NCBI RefSeq assembly: GCF_019977295.1
Contig: NZ_AP024651.1
Location: 2,418,001-2,482,000 of the forward strand
Length of the DNA: 64,000 nucleotides
Reading direction: 5' to 3'
From: Arthrobacter sp. StoSoilB20
GTDB lineage: Bacteria > Actinomycetota > Actinomycetes > Actinomycetales > Micrococcaceae
Part shown: positions 25,028 to 33,588 of the stretch, one piece after another
How positions within the stretch are numbered: the first letter of the stretch is position 1
Layout: the number at the start of each line of letters is the position of its first letter
Program-made: the position numbers and the translations under genes
The notes under the pieces: generated by a model
Databases searched by the model: none
Told to the model about the DNA's origin: nothing
What the model saw: the letters and a program-made list of their open reading frames with translations, nothing else

Positions 25028-25717
25028 TCAGCGCGGTACGTCGATCCATTCCGTGCCGAGGGGTTTGAGTTCTGCCCGGCCGGCGGTCAGGGACGCCAGC
25101 TTGGAACGGGCGTCGGAGATGGTTGCCGCATCATCTGCCAGGGCAACGTTGAGGGTTGTGTGCCGGGGTCCATAGGACGAACCGGCCATGACATACCCGG
25201 AACTGCGAAGTTCGTTTTCCAGCCGACCGGCCTCTTCATGGAGAACGTCGACGGCGCACAAACGCAGCCTTTGGCGCCGAACCAGCGGAGCCGGATCCAG
25301 CGCAGCAGAGACCGATTCAGAATATGCGCGGACCAAGCCGCCGGCGCCCAGCAGGATACCCCCGAAATAACGCACGACGACGACACTTACGTCGCTGAGG
25401 TCCGTCACCCCTGGCGCTGTCTCACGCTTGATGAGAGCCTCCAACATGGGGATGCCCGCAGTGCCGGAGGGTTCGCCGTCGTCGTTGGAACGCTGGACCT
25501 CCCGATCCGGGCCAATGACGAACGCGGAGCAATGGTGCCGCGCATCATGGAATTCGCGCCTCAGATCGGCCACAAGCGCGCGGGCAGTGCCTTCATCGGG
25601 GGATCGGCGGAGAACGGTAATGAACCGCGAACGACGGATCTCAAGCTCGTGGCGGAAATCCTCGCCGGCAGCCAGGGTTGTGTACGTTGTTGCCCGGCTC
25701 TGATCCTCAATTTCCAC
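25028..25717 (-). CDS. yigZ: YigZ/IMPACT family protein
   Basis: The 229-residue protein has the IMPACT-family core: IRRSRFITVLRR, ADLRREFHDARHHCSAFVIG, SNDDGEPSGTAGIPML and VVVVRYFGGILLGAGGLVRAY. The family has a conserved N-terminal fold linked to translation regulation, but the bacterial role is not settled. The GTG at 25717 follows TAGACT by 6 nt on the minus strand, so the gene looks leaderless. It is divergent from coaE with overlapping -10 elements. Confidence 0.88.
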   Translation of the reverse strand: MEIEDQSRATTYTTLAAGEDFRHELEIRRSRFITVLRRSPDEGTARALVADLRREFHDARHHCSAFVIGPDREVQRSNDDGEPSGTAGIPMLEALIKRETAPGVTDLSDVSVVVVRYFGGILLGAGGLVRAYSESVSAALDPAPLVRRQRLRLCAVDVLHEEAGRLENELRSSGYVMAGSSYGPRHTTLNVALADDAATISDARSKLASLTAGRAELKPLGTEWIDVPR

Positions 25718-25723
25718 CGCTTC

Positions 25724-25733
25724 AGTCTAGTGT
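25724..25733. promoter_or_regulatory. overlapping divergent -10 elements (yigZ/coaE)
   Basis: The 10-bp AGTCTAGTGT contains TAGACT on the minus strand (25724-25729, 6 nt before yigZ GTG) and TAGTGT on the plus strand (25728-25733, 6 nt before coaE GTG). The two hexamers share a TA. Confidence 0.6.
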
Positions 25734-25739
25734 TGAGGG

Positions 25740-26978
25740 GTGTTGAAGATCGGACTGACGGGCGGCATTGCCTCGGGTAAATCATTGGTTGCTGCCAGGT
25801 TGCAGAAATTGGGTGCACTGCTCATTGATGCAGACCTCATCGCCAGGCAGGTGGTTGAACCCGGCACAGCCGGCTTGGACCGCATCACAGCTGCCTTCGG
25901 CTCTGACATTCTCGACGCCGAAGGCCGGCTCGACCGACCAAAGCTCGGGTCCGTCGTGTTCCAGGACCCGGCACAACGGGAGGTCCTAAACAGCATTGTC
26001 CATCCGTTGGTGCGGGAAAAAGCAGCAGCCATGATGGCCGGCGCCGGTCCCACCGACATCGTGGTGCAGGATATTCCGCTGCTTGTGGAGACTGGCCAAG
26101 GCAGCAACTTCCACTTGGTGGTGGTGGTGGACGCACCCGAAGAGGTGCGTCTGCAGCGCATGGTGGATTTCCGGGCAATGACCACCGAGGATGCACAGGC
26201 GCGCATGGCTGCCCAAGCTACCACTTCTGAACGTAACGCCGCCGCAGACGTTGTTTTGGCCAATGCCGGCGACCGCGAAGAACTGCTTGCCCAGGTTGAC
26301 GCTTTGTGGACGGGCAGGTTGGTGCCCTTTGCCGAAAATCTGGGTCAGGGTCAACGGGCAGGACGGCATACCGGGCCAGTCCTGTCGCCAGCCAATCCGG
26401 ACTGGACCCGCCAGGCCGGGGTACTCGCAGCCCGTATCGCAGCGGCCGCTCCTGCACGGATCCTGGCCGTGGACCATGTCGGTTCCACTTCCGTGCCCGG
26501 GCTTGCGGCCAAGGATGTGATTGACCTTCAGGTTGCTGTGGCTGACCTCGAAACAGCCGATGACATAGCGGCCCAGCTGGCGACGGCCGGCTTTCCGTCG
26601 GTGCCGGGAGTCAACCAGGACACTCCCAAGCCCGGAAACCCCGATCCCGCGGAGTGGCAGAAGCGTTTCCACGCCAACGCTGATCCGGGCCGGCCAGTAA
26701 ACCTGCATGTACGGGTGGCCGGCTCAGCCGGATGGCGTTATGCCTTGCTTTTCCGCGACTGGCTGAGGTCCGAGCCCACCGCCCTGGCAATGTATGAGGC
26801 GCATAAACTCGAAATTGCGGAAGCACATGCGGGGGATGGGCACACTGAGGGCTATGCCGAGGCCAAGGAGCCGTGGTTCACCCAAGTGGCCTGGCCGCTC
26901 ATGGATCAGTGGGCCGCCCGCACGGGGTGGCAGCCGCCGTCGTACCAGTCTTCTGCTGACGGCAAACGCGGACAGTAG
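25740..26978 (+). CDS. coaE: dephospho-CoA kinase fused to a GrpB/UPF0157 domain
   Basis: The 412-residue protein has an N-terminal dephospho-CoA kinase (P-loop GLTGGIASGKS at residues 5-15, DADLIARQVVEPG, IVHPLVREKAA), catalysing the last step of CoA synthesis. From about residue 205 a GrpB-like domain follows (VDHVGSTSVPGLAAKDVIDLQV; LLFRDWLRSEP). The same fusion is known in actinobacteria such as Mycobacterium, where the C-terminal domain affects folding or activity. The GTG at 25740 lies 6 nt after TAGTGT. Confidence 0.93.
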   Translation: MLKIGLTGGIASGKSLVAARLQKLGALLIDADLIARQVVEPGTAGLDRITAAFGSDILDAEGRLDRPKLGSVVFQDPAQREVLNSIVHPLVREKAAAMMAGAGPTDIVVQDIPLLVETGQGSNFHLVVVVDAPEEVRLQRMVDFRAMTTEDAQARMAAQATTSERNAAADVVLANAGDREELLAQVDALWTGRLVPFAENLGQGQRAGRHTGPVLSPANPDWTRQAGVLAARIAAAAPARILAVDHVGSTSVPGLAAKDVIDLQVAVADLETADDIAAQLATAGFPSVPGVNQDTPKPGNPDPAEWQKRFHANADPGRPVNLHVRVAGSAGWRYALLFRDWLRSEPTALAMYEAHKLEIAEAHAGDGHTEGYAEAKEPWFTQVAWPLMDQWAARTGWQPPSYQSSADGKRGQ

Positions 26979-26995
26979 CTGACCGGGACCGGGGG

Positions 26996-27001
26996 TAGAT
27001 T
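26996..27001 (+). promoter_or_regulatory. -10 element of the leaderless uvrB promoter
   Basis: TAGATT is followed by 6 nt and ATG at 27008. No LexA-type box was seen here. Confidence 0.55.
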
Positions 27002-27007
27002 TGATGT

Positions 27008-29107
27008 ATGAGCCTTGCCCAGGAGATCAATCGTGTCGTCGCGCCGTTCGAAGTCATCAGCGAGTTCAAGCCTGCCGGCGATCAGCCTACTGCCATTGCA
27101 GAGCTGACTGAACGGATCAACAACGGGGAAAAGGACGTCGTCCTCCTCGGTGCCACTGGTACGGGTAAGAGCGCCACCACTGCGTGGCTGATCGAGCAGG
27201 TCCAGCGACCCACCCTGGTGATGGTTCAGAACAAGACCCTTGCCGCGCAGCTTGCCAACGAATTCCGTGAGCTTCTGCCCAACAATGCGGTGGAGTACTT
27301 CGTCTCGTACTACGACTACTACCAGCCAGAGGCATACGTAGCGCAGACAGATACCTTCATTGAGAAGGATTCCTCCATCAACGAGGAAGTCGAGCGGCTC
27401 CGGCACTCAGCCACCAACGCGTTGTTGACCCGCCGCGACGTCATTGTGGTGGCCACGGTCTCCTGCATTTACGGCTTGGGTACGCCGGAAGAGTACATTG
27501 CCGGCATGGTGACGCTCCGCAAGGGCGCGGAGATGAACCGCGACCACCTCCTGCGGAAGTTCGTCTCCATGCAGTACGCCCGCAACGACATGGACTTCCA
27601 CCGGGGAACGTTCCGGGTCCGCGGCGACACCGTGGAGATCATTCCCATGTATGAGGAACTGGCCATCAGGATCGAATTCTTCGGTGATGAAATCGAGAAC
27701 ATCCAGACCCTCCACCCCCTCACCGGCGAAGTCCTCCGTGACGAAGAGGAAATGTACGTTTTCCCGGCGTCGCACTACGTTGCCGGTCCCGAGCGCATGG
27801 CCCGTGCCATCAAGCGCATTGAAGACGAACTGGCAGACCGCTTGAAGGTGCTGGAAAGCCAGAACAAATTGGTGGAGGCGCAGCGCCTGCGGATGCGGAC
27901 CACCTACGATCTCGAAATGATGCAGCAGATGGGCTTCTGCAACGGCATCGAGAACTACTCCGTCCACATCGACGGGCGGAACCCCGGGACAGCACCGCAC
28001 TGCCTGATTGACTACTTCCCGGACGATTTCCTGCTGGTAGTCGATGAATCGCATGTCACCATCCCGCAAATCGGCGCGATGTACGAAGGCGATATGTCCC
28101 GCAAGCGGAATCTCGTGGACTTTGGCTTCCGCCTACCGTCGGCGATGGACAACCGGCCGCTGAAGTGGGATGAGTTCCTGGAACGCATCGGCCAAACCGT
28201 CTACCTCTCGGCAACACCGGGTAAATACGAGCTGGGCAAGGCCGATGGCTACGTGCAGCAGATCATCCGCCCCACCGGCCTGATCGACCCCGAAGTGGTG
28301 GTCAAGCCCACCAAAGGCCAGATTGACGACCTCCTGGGCGAGATCAGGACGCGCACGGAAAAGAATGAGCGCGTCCTGGTGACCACCCTGACCAAGCGCA
28401 TGGCCGAAGACCTCACCGACTACCTGGTGGGCCACGGCGTCAAGGTGGAGTACCTCCACTCCGATGTCGACACCCTCCGGCGCGTGGAGTTGCTCCGTGA
28501 ACTGAGAATGGGTGTCTTTGATGTCCTGGTTGGTATCAACCTTCTCCGTGAAGGCCTGGACCTCCCTGAGGTTTCCCTCGTCAGTATCCTCGACGCCGAC
28601 AAGGAAGGCTTCCTGCGGTCCTCCACGTCCCTGATCCAGACCATTGGCCGCGCAGCACGTAACGTCTCCGGCCAGGTCCACATGTACGCTGACCGGATTA
28701 CCGACTCGATGGCCCATGCCATTGAAGAAACCAACAGGCGCCGTGCCATCCAGGTGCAATACAACACAGACCACGGCATTGATCCCCAGCCACTGCGCAA
28801 GAAGATCGCCGACATTACGGACCAGCTGGCCAAGGAAGACGCAGACACCCAGGAGCTGCTCAACAACAACCGGCTGGCCAAGGGCGGCAAACGCGGCAAG
28901 TCCGCTGCCAAGGGTGCTGCCACTGTTCGACAGGACGGCCTGGCCGCGGCTCCCGCGGAGGACCTGGTGGGACTTATTGAGCAACTGACAGAACAAATGC
29001 ACGGGGCGGCAGCTGAATTGCAGTTCGAAGTGGCGGCCCGCATCCGTGACGAAGTCAAGGAGTTGAAGCGCGAATTACGCCAGATGCAGTCCGCAGGGCA
29101 CGCCTAA
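27008..29107 (+). CDS. uvrB: excinuclease ABC subunit B
   Basis: The 699-residue helicase-like protein has Walker A ([17 protein letters not shown], about residue 40), the beta-hairpin [11 protein letters not shown] used for damage checking, motifs IV-VI ([25 protein letters not shown]), and a C-terminal UVR motif ([20 protein letters not shown]) that binds UvrC. It verifies lesions delivered by UvrA. It is the only UvrABC gene here in a non-repair context, between coaE and terC. The Ala/Lys-rich insert before the UVR motif is normal. Confidence 0.98.
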   Translation: MSLAQEINRVVAPFEVISEFKPAGDQPTAIAELTERINNGEKDVVLLGATGTGKSATTAWLIEQVQRPTLVMVQNKTLAAQLANEFRELLPNNAVEYFVSYYDYYQPEAYVAQTDTFIEKDSSINEEVERLRHSATNALLTRRDVIVVATVSCIYGLGTPEEYIAGMVTLRKGAEMNRDHLLRKFVSMQYARNDMDFHRGTFRVRGDTVEIIPMYEELAIRIEFFGDEIENIQTLHPLTGEVLRDEEEMYVFPASHYVAGPERMARAIKRIEDELADRLKVLESQNKLVEAQRLRMRTTYDLEMMQQMGFCNGIENYSVHIDGRNPGTAPHCLIDYFPDDFLLVVDESHVTIPQIGAMYEGDMSRKRNLVDFGFRLPSAMDNRPLKWDEFLERIGQTVYLSATPGKYELGKADGYVQQIIRPTGLIDPEVVVKPTKGQIDDLLGEIRTRTEKNERVLVTTLTKRMAEDLTDYLVGHGVKVEYLHSDVDTLRRVELLRELRMGVFDVLVGINLLREGLDLPEVSLVSILDADKEGFLRSSTSLIQTIGRAARNVSGQVHMYADRITDSMAHAIEETNRRRAIQVQYNTDHGIDPQPLRKKIADITDQLAKEDADTQELLNNNRLAKGGKRGKSAAKGAATVRQDGLAAAPAEDLVGLIEQLTEQMHGAAAELQFEVAARIRDEVKELKRELRQMQSAGHA

Positions 29108-29109
29108 GG

Positions 29110-29266
29110 TAAAGTTGTGGTCACGTAGGGGAGTATCCCAAGCGCTATGTCCGTCAGCACGCAAGGCACAGATGCCTCGCCGGACCTAGCGGGCCGCCAA
29201 TTTCTGCATTCACCGCACCCTGGCAGGCCGGAGAGACTTACACCGCTTTCCCGTACCCTGCGAAAG
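29110..29266 (+). promoter_or_regulatory. yybP-ykoY (Mn2+) riboswitch candidate before terC
   Basis: After a TAAAGT -10 (29110-29115) the leader has GGGGAGTATCCC (29128-29139), CCGTCAGCACG (29151-29161) and a closing GAGAGACTTACACC (29231-29244). This order fits the yybP-ykoY manganese riboswitch, which commonly precedes TerC/YkoY exporters. CTTTC (29246-29250) can pair with GAAAG (29262-29266), the ribosome site, so control at translation is likely. Confidence 0.75.
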
Positions 29267-29275
29267 GCACCTTTA

Positions 29276-30304
29276 ATGCAGCTTCCCGTCTGGTTTGAGA
29301 TCGGCTCCTTTGTCGTTCTCGGAATCATTTTGCTGATTGACCTCCTGTTGGTCGTCAAGCGTCCCCACGAACCTTCCATGAAGGAAGCCGGCCTGTGGGT
29401 CGGCTTCTACGTCGGCCTGGCCCTGCTGTTCGCCGTGGCCATGTTCTTCTTTGCCGGCCCGGAGTACGGCGGACAATTCGTCGCCGGCTGGGTCACTGAG
29501 TACAGCCTGAGCATCGACAACCTCTTTGTCTTCATCATCATCATGGCCCGCTTCTCGGTGCCCCGTAAGTACCAGCAGGAAGTGCTTATGGTGGGCATCA
29601 TCATCGCCCTGATCCTTCGCGGTATCTTTATCGCCCTCGGCGCTGTGGTCATCGAACAGTTCAGCTGGGTCTTCTACATCTTTGGCGCTTTCCTTCTGTG
29701 GACCGCCTGGAAGCAAGCCAAGGATTCCGGCGAAGACGAAGAAGAGGGCGCTGAGAACCCCCTGATCGCCCGCCTTCGCAAGGTCCTTCCGATGTCCGAG
29801 AAGTTCGACGGCGGCAAGTTGCGCACCGTGGTTGACGGCAAGAAGGTCTTCACCCCCATGCTGATCGTCTTCGTGACCATCGGCCTGACTGACCTCCTGT
29901 TCGCAGTGGACTCCATCCCCGCGATCTTCGGCCTGACCCAGAGTGCATTTATCGTCTTCACAGCGAACATCTTCGCGCTCATGGGCCTGCGCCAGCTGTA
30001 CTTCCTCCTCGGTGGACTCATGACACGCCTGGTCTACCTGAAGCACGCCCTGTCCGTGATCCTGGCCTTCATCGGCGTCAAGCTGGTCCTGCACGCCATG
30101 CACGTCAACGAGCTTCCGTTCATCAACGGTGGCCACCACATCGAGTGGGCTCCCGAGATTCCCACCTACGTCTCTCTGGCGGTCATTGTGGGCACCATCA
30201 TCGTTGCCGTTGTGGCCAGCCTCCTGAGCCCCCAGGCACGGCAGGCCAAGTTGGATGCCCGGCTGGAAGAGGATGCCAAAAAGAGCATGAGCGAGGCAGA
30301 CTAA
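29276..30304 (+). CDS. terC: TerC-family integral membrane protein
   Basis: The 342-residue protein has about nine membrane segments. Typical TerC acidic motifs are IDNLFVFIIIMARF (about residue 79), with the preceding SLS, and TDLLFAVDSIPAIFGLT (about 200). Family members are implicated in exporting Mn2+ or loading metal into secreted enzymes. The ATG at 29276 follows GAAAGG. A Mn2+ riboswitch-like leader precedes it, which supports a manganese exporter and argues against the historical tellurite role. Confidence 0.9.
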   Translation: MQLPVWFEIGSFVVLGIILLIDLLLVVKRPHEPSMKEAGLWVGFYVGLALLFAVAMFFFAGPEYGGQFVAGWVTEYSLSIDNLFVFIIIMARFSVPRKYQQEVLMVGIIIALILRGIFIALGAVVIEQFSWVFYIFGAFLLWTAWKQAKDSGEDEEEGAENPLIARLRKVLPMSEKFDGGKLRTVVDGKKVFTPMLIVFVTIGLTDLLFAVDSIPAIFGLTQSAFIVFTANIFALMGLRQLYFLLGGLMTRLVYLKHALSVILAFIGVKLVLHAMHVNELPFINGGHHIEWAPEIPTYVSLAVIVGTIIVAVVASLLSPQARQAKLDARLEEDAKKSMSEAD

Positions 30305-30321
30305 CTCTCCCCGGAAAGTTG

Positions 30322-30327
30322 TAGTCT
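30322..30327 (+). promoter_or_regulatory. -10 element of the leaderless MFS promoter
   Basis: TAGTCT is followed by 6 nt and GTG at 30334. Confidence 0.5.
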
Positions 30328-30333
30328 CGTGAA

Positions 30334-31680
30334 GTGACTACCACTTCAACTACGGCGCTGGACCCACAAAGGGTCCAGCGCCGTACTGTTTTTCTGCTCA
30401 GTTCTGCACAGCTGCTAAGTGGGGTCGGCAACGGAGCCACGCTTTCCATCGGTTCCCTGCTGGCAGTTGACCTGTCAGGTTCAGAAGCGTGGGCGGGTTC
30501 CATCACCACAGTGCTGACGTTGGCTGCTGCGATCGCGGCTTTGCCCCTTGCGCGGCTGGCGGAAACCCGCGGACGCCGCACAGGCCTGGTGACCGGATTG
30601 ATGGCGGCGATGATGGGGGCGCTGCTGATCATTGCTTCCGTGGTGGCCCAGTCCTTCTTGTTGCTTCTGCTGGGTGCAGCGTTCCTGGGCCTCGGCACGG
30701 CCGCGAACCTGCAGGCGAGATTCGCAGCCGTCGACCTCGCTGAACCCGAGCACCGTGGGCGGTCGCTGTCCACTGTGGTCTGGGCCATCACCATCGGCGC
30801 TGTCGCCGGGCCCAACCTGATCCAGCCCGGGGCAGTGGTTGGGGCGGCCCTTGGCCTGCCGCCGATTGCCGGTCCGTTCCTGTTTTCAGCCGCCGGCCTG
30901 CTCCTGGCTTCCATCTTGCTGTTCGCGGGACTGCGCCCTGACCCGCTGTTGTTGTCCCGGAAGCTGGCAGCCCAGGCAGCCGGCAACACCGGCAAGGAAG
31001 GTCCTGCCGTGAGGGGTAACATCCGTTCGGGCCTGCGGGCCGTGCGGCAATCTCCGTTGGCAATGCTGTCTCTAGCGGCCGTAGTGGCGGCGCACGGGGT
31101 CATGGTGGCCGTCATGTCCATGACACCGCTGCATCTTCAGCAGCTGGTGGGCGGTTCCCACGCGGGCCACCATGGCGGAGCAACCGGGAGCGCCGATGCC
31201 TTGGTGGTCATCGGGCTCACGATTTCGCTCCACATCGCGGGGATGTTCGCCCTCTCGCCCCTGTGGGGCTGGCTGACCGACAAAGCCGGCCGCCTGCAGA
31301 CCATCGCCATGGGCCATGGTTTGCTGCTGGTTGCTGTGTTCATTGCCGGGTTTGGCCAGGACGAGCCCGGACTCGTCACTGCCGGGCTCGTCCTGCTTGG
31401 CCTGGGCTGGTCTGCGGCAACCATCGCGGGTTCAACATTGCTGGCTGAAAGCGTGGCTCCCGATTCCCGCGTGACCGTCCAGGGTGTCTCGGACACCCTC
31501 ATGGGTGGCGCCGGCGCAATCGGCGGCGCCACCTCCGGTCTACTGCTCGCGTGGATCGGCTACCAGGGGTTGAACCTGGCTTCCAGCATCCTGGCGGCAC
31601 TGGTGCTTGCCTTGACGCTGGTTATGACCGCACGGAAGACACCGGCTTCAGCCGGGCCGGACATTCAGCCGTCGGCCTAG
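30334..31680 (+). CDS. MFS transporter
   Basis: The 448-residue protein has twelve predicted membrane segments, a loop-2 motif RLAETRGRRTG and the corresponding loop-8 GWLTDKAGRLQT, which are typical of major facilitator exporters. The GTG start lies 6 nt after TAGTCT. Codons 6-17 form a perfect 15-bp hairpin followed by TGTTTTTC, which looks like the terminator of terC. There is no other plausible start before the first membrane segment. The substrate is unknown. It ends tail to tail with the hydrolase gene; the two stop codons share a CTAG. Confidence 0.85.
   Translation: MTTTSTTALDPQRVQRRTVFLLSSAQLLSGVGNGATLSIGSLLAVDLSGSEAWAGSITTVLTLAAAIAALPLARLAETRGRRTGLVTGLMAAMMGALLIIASVVAQSFLLLLLGAAFLGLGTAANLQARFAAVDLAEPEHRGRSLSTVVWAITIGAVAGPNLIQPGAVVGAALGLPPIAGPFLFSAAGLLLASILLFAGLRPDPLLLSRKLAAQAAGNTGKEGPAVRGNIRSGLRAVRQSPLAMLSLAAVVAAHGVMVAVMSMTPLHLQQLVGGSHAGHHGGATGSADALVVIGLTISLHIAGMFALSPLWGWLTDKAGRLQTIAMGHGLLLVAVFIAGFGQDEPGLVTAGLVLLGLGWSAATIAGSTLLAESVAPDSRVTVQGVSDTLMGGAGAIGGATSGLLLAWIGYQGLNLASSILAALVLALTLVMTARKTPASAGPDIQPSA
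30351..30385 (+). terminator. intrinsic terminator inside the start of the MFS gene
   Basis: Arms of 15 bp (30351-30365 and 30371-30385) surround ACAAA, followed by CTGTTTTTCTG. It ends terC transcription but lies within codons 6-18 of the MFS ORF. Confidence 0.7.
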
Positions 31681-33035
31681 CGGACAGCCCGGACCATCCC
31701 CAGGAGACGGGCAAAGATTCCCTCGCCGTCTTCGCCGATGCCGTCGTGATGGAAGTCCGCGGTAACCCACGGTTGGAGTCCGCGGACTGCAGCTGCCGTT
31801 TCAAGCGACAGATCGTGGTCGACGTAAATGTCATCCTTGTACACAGCGGCCGCCACGGGCACAGTGTTTGCAGCCAGCCGCTCGGGGTCGTACAAGGGCT
31901 TCCAGTCCATCTTGGCGGCCAACTGTTCGGCCACTTCCCGCAGCGGCACCAAGGCAGGATCCTGGTCGAAATACCACGGGTAGACCATTTCACCGGTGAG
32001 CAACGGCTCAGTGGCGTCGGGCTTGAAGCCCGGATGGTCCTCCAGCACCCGCCACGCGGCCCAGTTGGTGGCCTGGCCCTGCGCGTAGATGGACTCATGC
32101 AGTACGGCGTAGAGCGGATTGGCGGCGCGGCTGACGAGGCCGCGCACTTGTTCAAGGAATGCTTCGGACAGGCGTGGCCCGGACGGAGTGTCTATGAAGG
32201 CGTCCTCCAGGAGGTAGTGGAGGGCATCCACGCGGGTGTTGCCGCCGAGGAATGACCCGACCATCTGGAACCGGGCGGCCGTGAGCTTTTCGCCGCTGGA
32301 GAGGAACTCGTCCTGGCTGTCCAGGTGCCGGGCGATCCGGGTGACCCTGTCCCGGTCTTCCGGGTACCAGGAGAAGTACTCGGCATTGCGCGCAGCAACA
32401 CGGCCGAACGTGGCCTGGTACACCCGGTCCGCAGGACCGTGCAGGGGAGCCAGGCCGCCCGTGATGAGGACCTCGCGAAGCCCCTCCGGAGCGAAAGACA
32501 AGTAGGTCAGCGCGCAGAATCCACCAAAACTCTGGCCCAGTACTGACCACGGGCCGGAGCCCAGTACGCCCCTGATCAGTTCGCAGTCAGCGATGATCGA
32601 ATCGGCGCGGAAGTGCGTCAAATATTCGGCTTGCGCCGCGGCGTCGCCACGGAGTTCAAGTGACTTGTGTTCGACGGGCGTGGACAATCCCGTGCCCCGT
32701 TGGTCGAGCATCAGGATCCGGAAGTCCTTCGCGGCCGCCTTCATCCAGCCCGACAACGAGGTGACCCTGTTGCCACGGCCGCCCGGACCTCCTTGAAGAA
32801 ACAGCAACCACGGCAATTTTTCGGCTTCCTCAGCCGTGTGCCCGGTGGATGAGTACTCCCTGGCAAAGACTGTGATGGTCTCGCCCGCGTTGGCCGGTTC
32901 CCCGGGTACGTGCACCAGGGGAACAGTGAAGTAATGCTCGGTGGTCCGCAGGCCACGGAACTCATGACGGGCGGAAACCCTGTGCATCCCGACAGCCTGC
33001 CCGTGCGCCTGCCTGACGTCGATCTGCTCAGCCAC
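31677..33035 (-). CDS. alpha/beta hydrolase, proline iminopeptidase type
   Basis: The 452-residue enzyme has the oxyanion segment LLFLQGGPGGRG, the loop LMLDQRGTGLSTP and the nucleophile elbow VLGQSFGGFCALTY (Ser). The late His is seen in ADFHHDGIGEDGEGIF. This is the S33 family of prolyl aminopeptidases. The GTG at 33035 overlaps the GNAT gene end; a TTG two codons earlier is possible. Substrate range (N-terminal proline or broader) cannot be told. Confidence 0.85.
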   Translation of the reverse strand: MAEQIDVRQAHGQAVGMHRVSARHEFRGLRTTEHYFTVPLVHVPGEPANAGETITVFAREYSSTGHTAEEAEKLPWLLFLQGGPGGRGNRVTSLSGWMKAAAKDFRILMLDQRGTGLSTPVEHKSLELRGDAAAQAEYLTHFRADSIIADCELIRGVLGSGPWSVLGQSFGGFCALTYLSFAPEGLREVLITGGLAPLHGPADRVYQATFGRVAARNAEYFSWYPEDRDRVTRIARHLDSQDEFLSSGEKLTAARFQMVGSFLGGNTRVDALHYLLEDAFIDTPSGPRLSEAFLEQVRGLVSRAANPLYAVLHESIYAQGQATNWAAWRVLEDHPGFKPDATEPLLTGEMVYPWYFDQDPALVPLREVAEQLAAKMDWKPLYDPERLAANTVPVAAAVYKDDIYVDHDLSLETAAAVRGLQPWVTADFHHDGIGEDGEGIFARLLGMVRAVR

Positions 33036-33540
33036 GGGCAAGTGCCCCGTCGGCCTGGCCGGTTTTCGTGCCGAAGGCCTCGAGTGCCTCCCCGGTCAGT
33101 CGGAAGGTGGACCATTCATCCATCGGGAAAGCGCCCAGGTTCTTGTAGAAGTTAATGGAGGGTTCGTTCCAGTCAAGGACACTCCATTCCACGCGGGCAT
33201 AGCCACGTTCGACGGCGGTGGCCGCCAGATACTGCAGCAATGCCTTGCCGTGGCCCTCGCCACGGGCGTCGGGAACCACGTAGAGGTCTTCGAGGTAGAT
33301 GCCGTGAACGCCTTCCCAGGTGGAATAGTTCAGGAACCAGAGGGCGAAGCCCTGGACTGTACCGGCGCTGTTTTCTGCGATGGTGGCAAAAACGCGGGGG
33401 TTCTCGCCGAAGAGAACTTCGGTGAGCATGGCCGGGGTGTTCTTGACGGCATCCGGTTCCTTCTCGTAGATCGCAAGGTCATGGATCATCCGGAGGATGG
33501 CAGGGACGTCGTCAACAGTGGCTGGGCGGATTTCACTCAT
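33028..33540 (-). CDS. GNAT acetyltransferase
   Basis: The 170-residue protein has the GNAT core IRPATVDDVPAILRMIHDLA at the start and LYVVPDARGEGHGKALLQYL, the acetyl-CoA pyrophosphate loop. WNEPSINFYKNLG is close to diamine N-acetyltransferases (SAT-like). The ATG at 33540 follows TAAGCT by 7 nt. It overlaps the hydrolase gene by 8 bp, so both are probably one transcript. The acceptor, perhaps a polyamine or amino-acid derivative, is unknown. Confidence 0.85.
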   Translation of the reverse strand: MSEIRPATVDDVPAILRMIHDLAIYEKEPDAVKNTPAMLTEVLFGENPRVFATIAENSAGTVQGFALWFLNYSTWEGVHGIYLEDLYVVPDARGEGHGKALLQYLAATAVERGYARVEWSVLDWNEPSINFYKNLGAFPMDEWSTFRLTGEALEAFGTKTGQADGALARG

Positions 33541-33547
33541 GGCTTTG

Positions 33548-33553
33548 AGCTTA
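33548..33553 (-). promoter_or_regulatory. -10 element of a leaderless promoter (GNAT gene)
   Basis: TAAGCT on the minus strand, 7 nt before ATG at 33540. Confidence 0.5.
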
Positions 33554-33588
33554 CTAGGGGAGCCCTGCCGGCCGCTGCAAGGTTTCAG

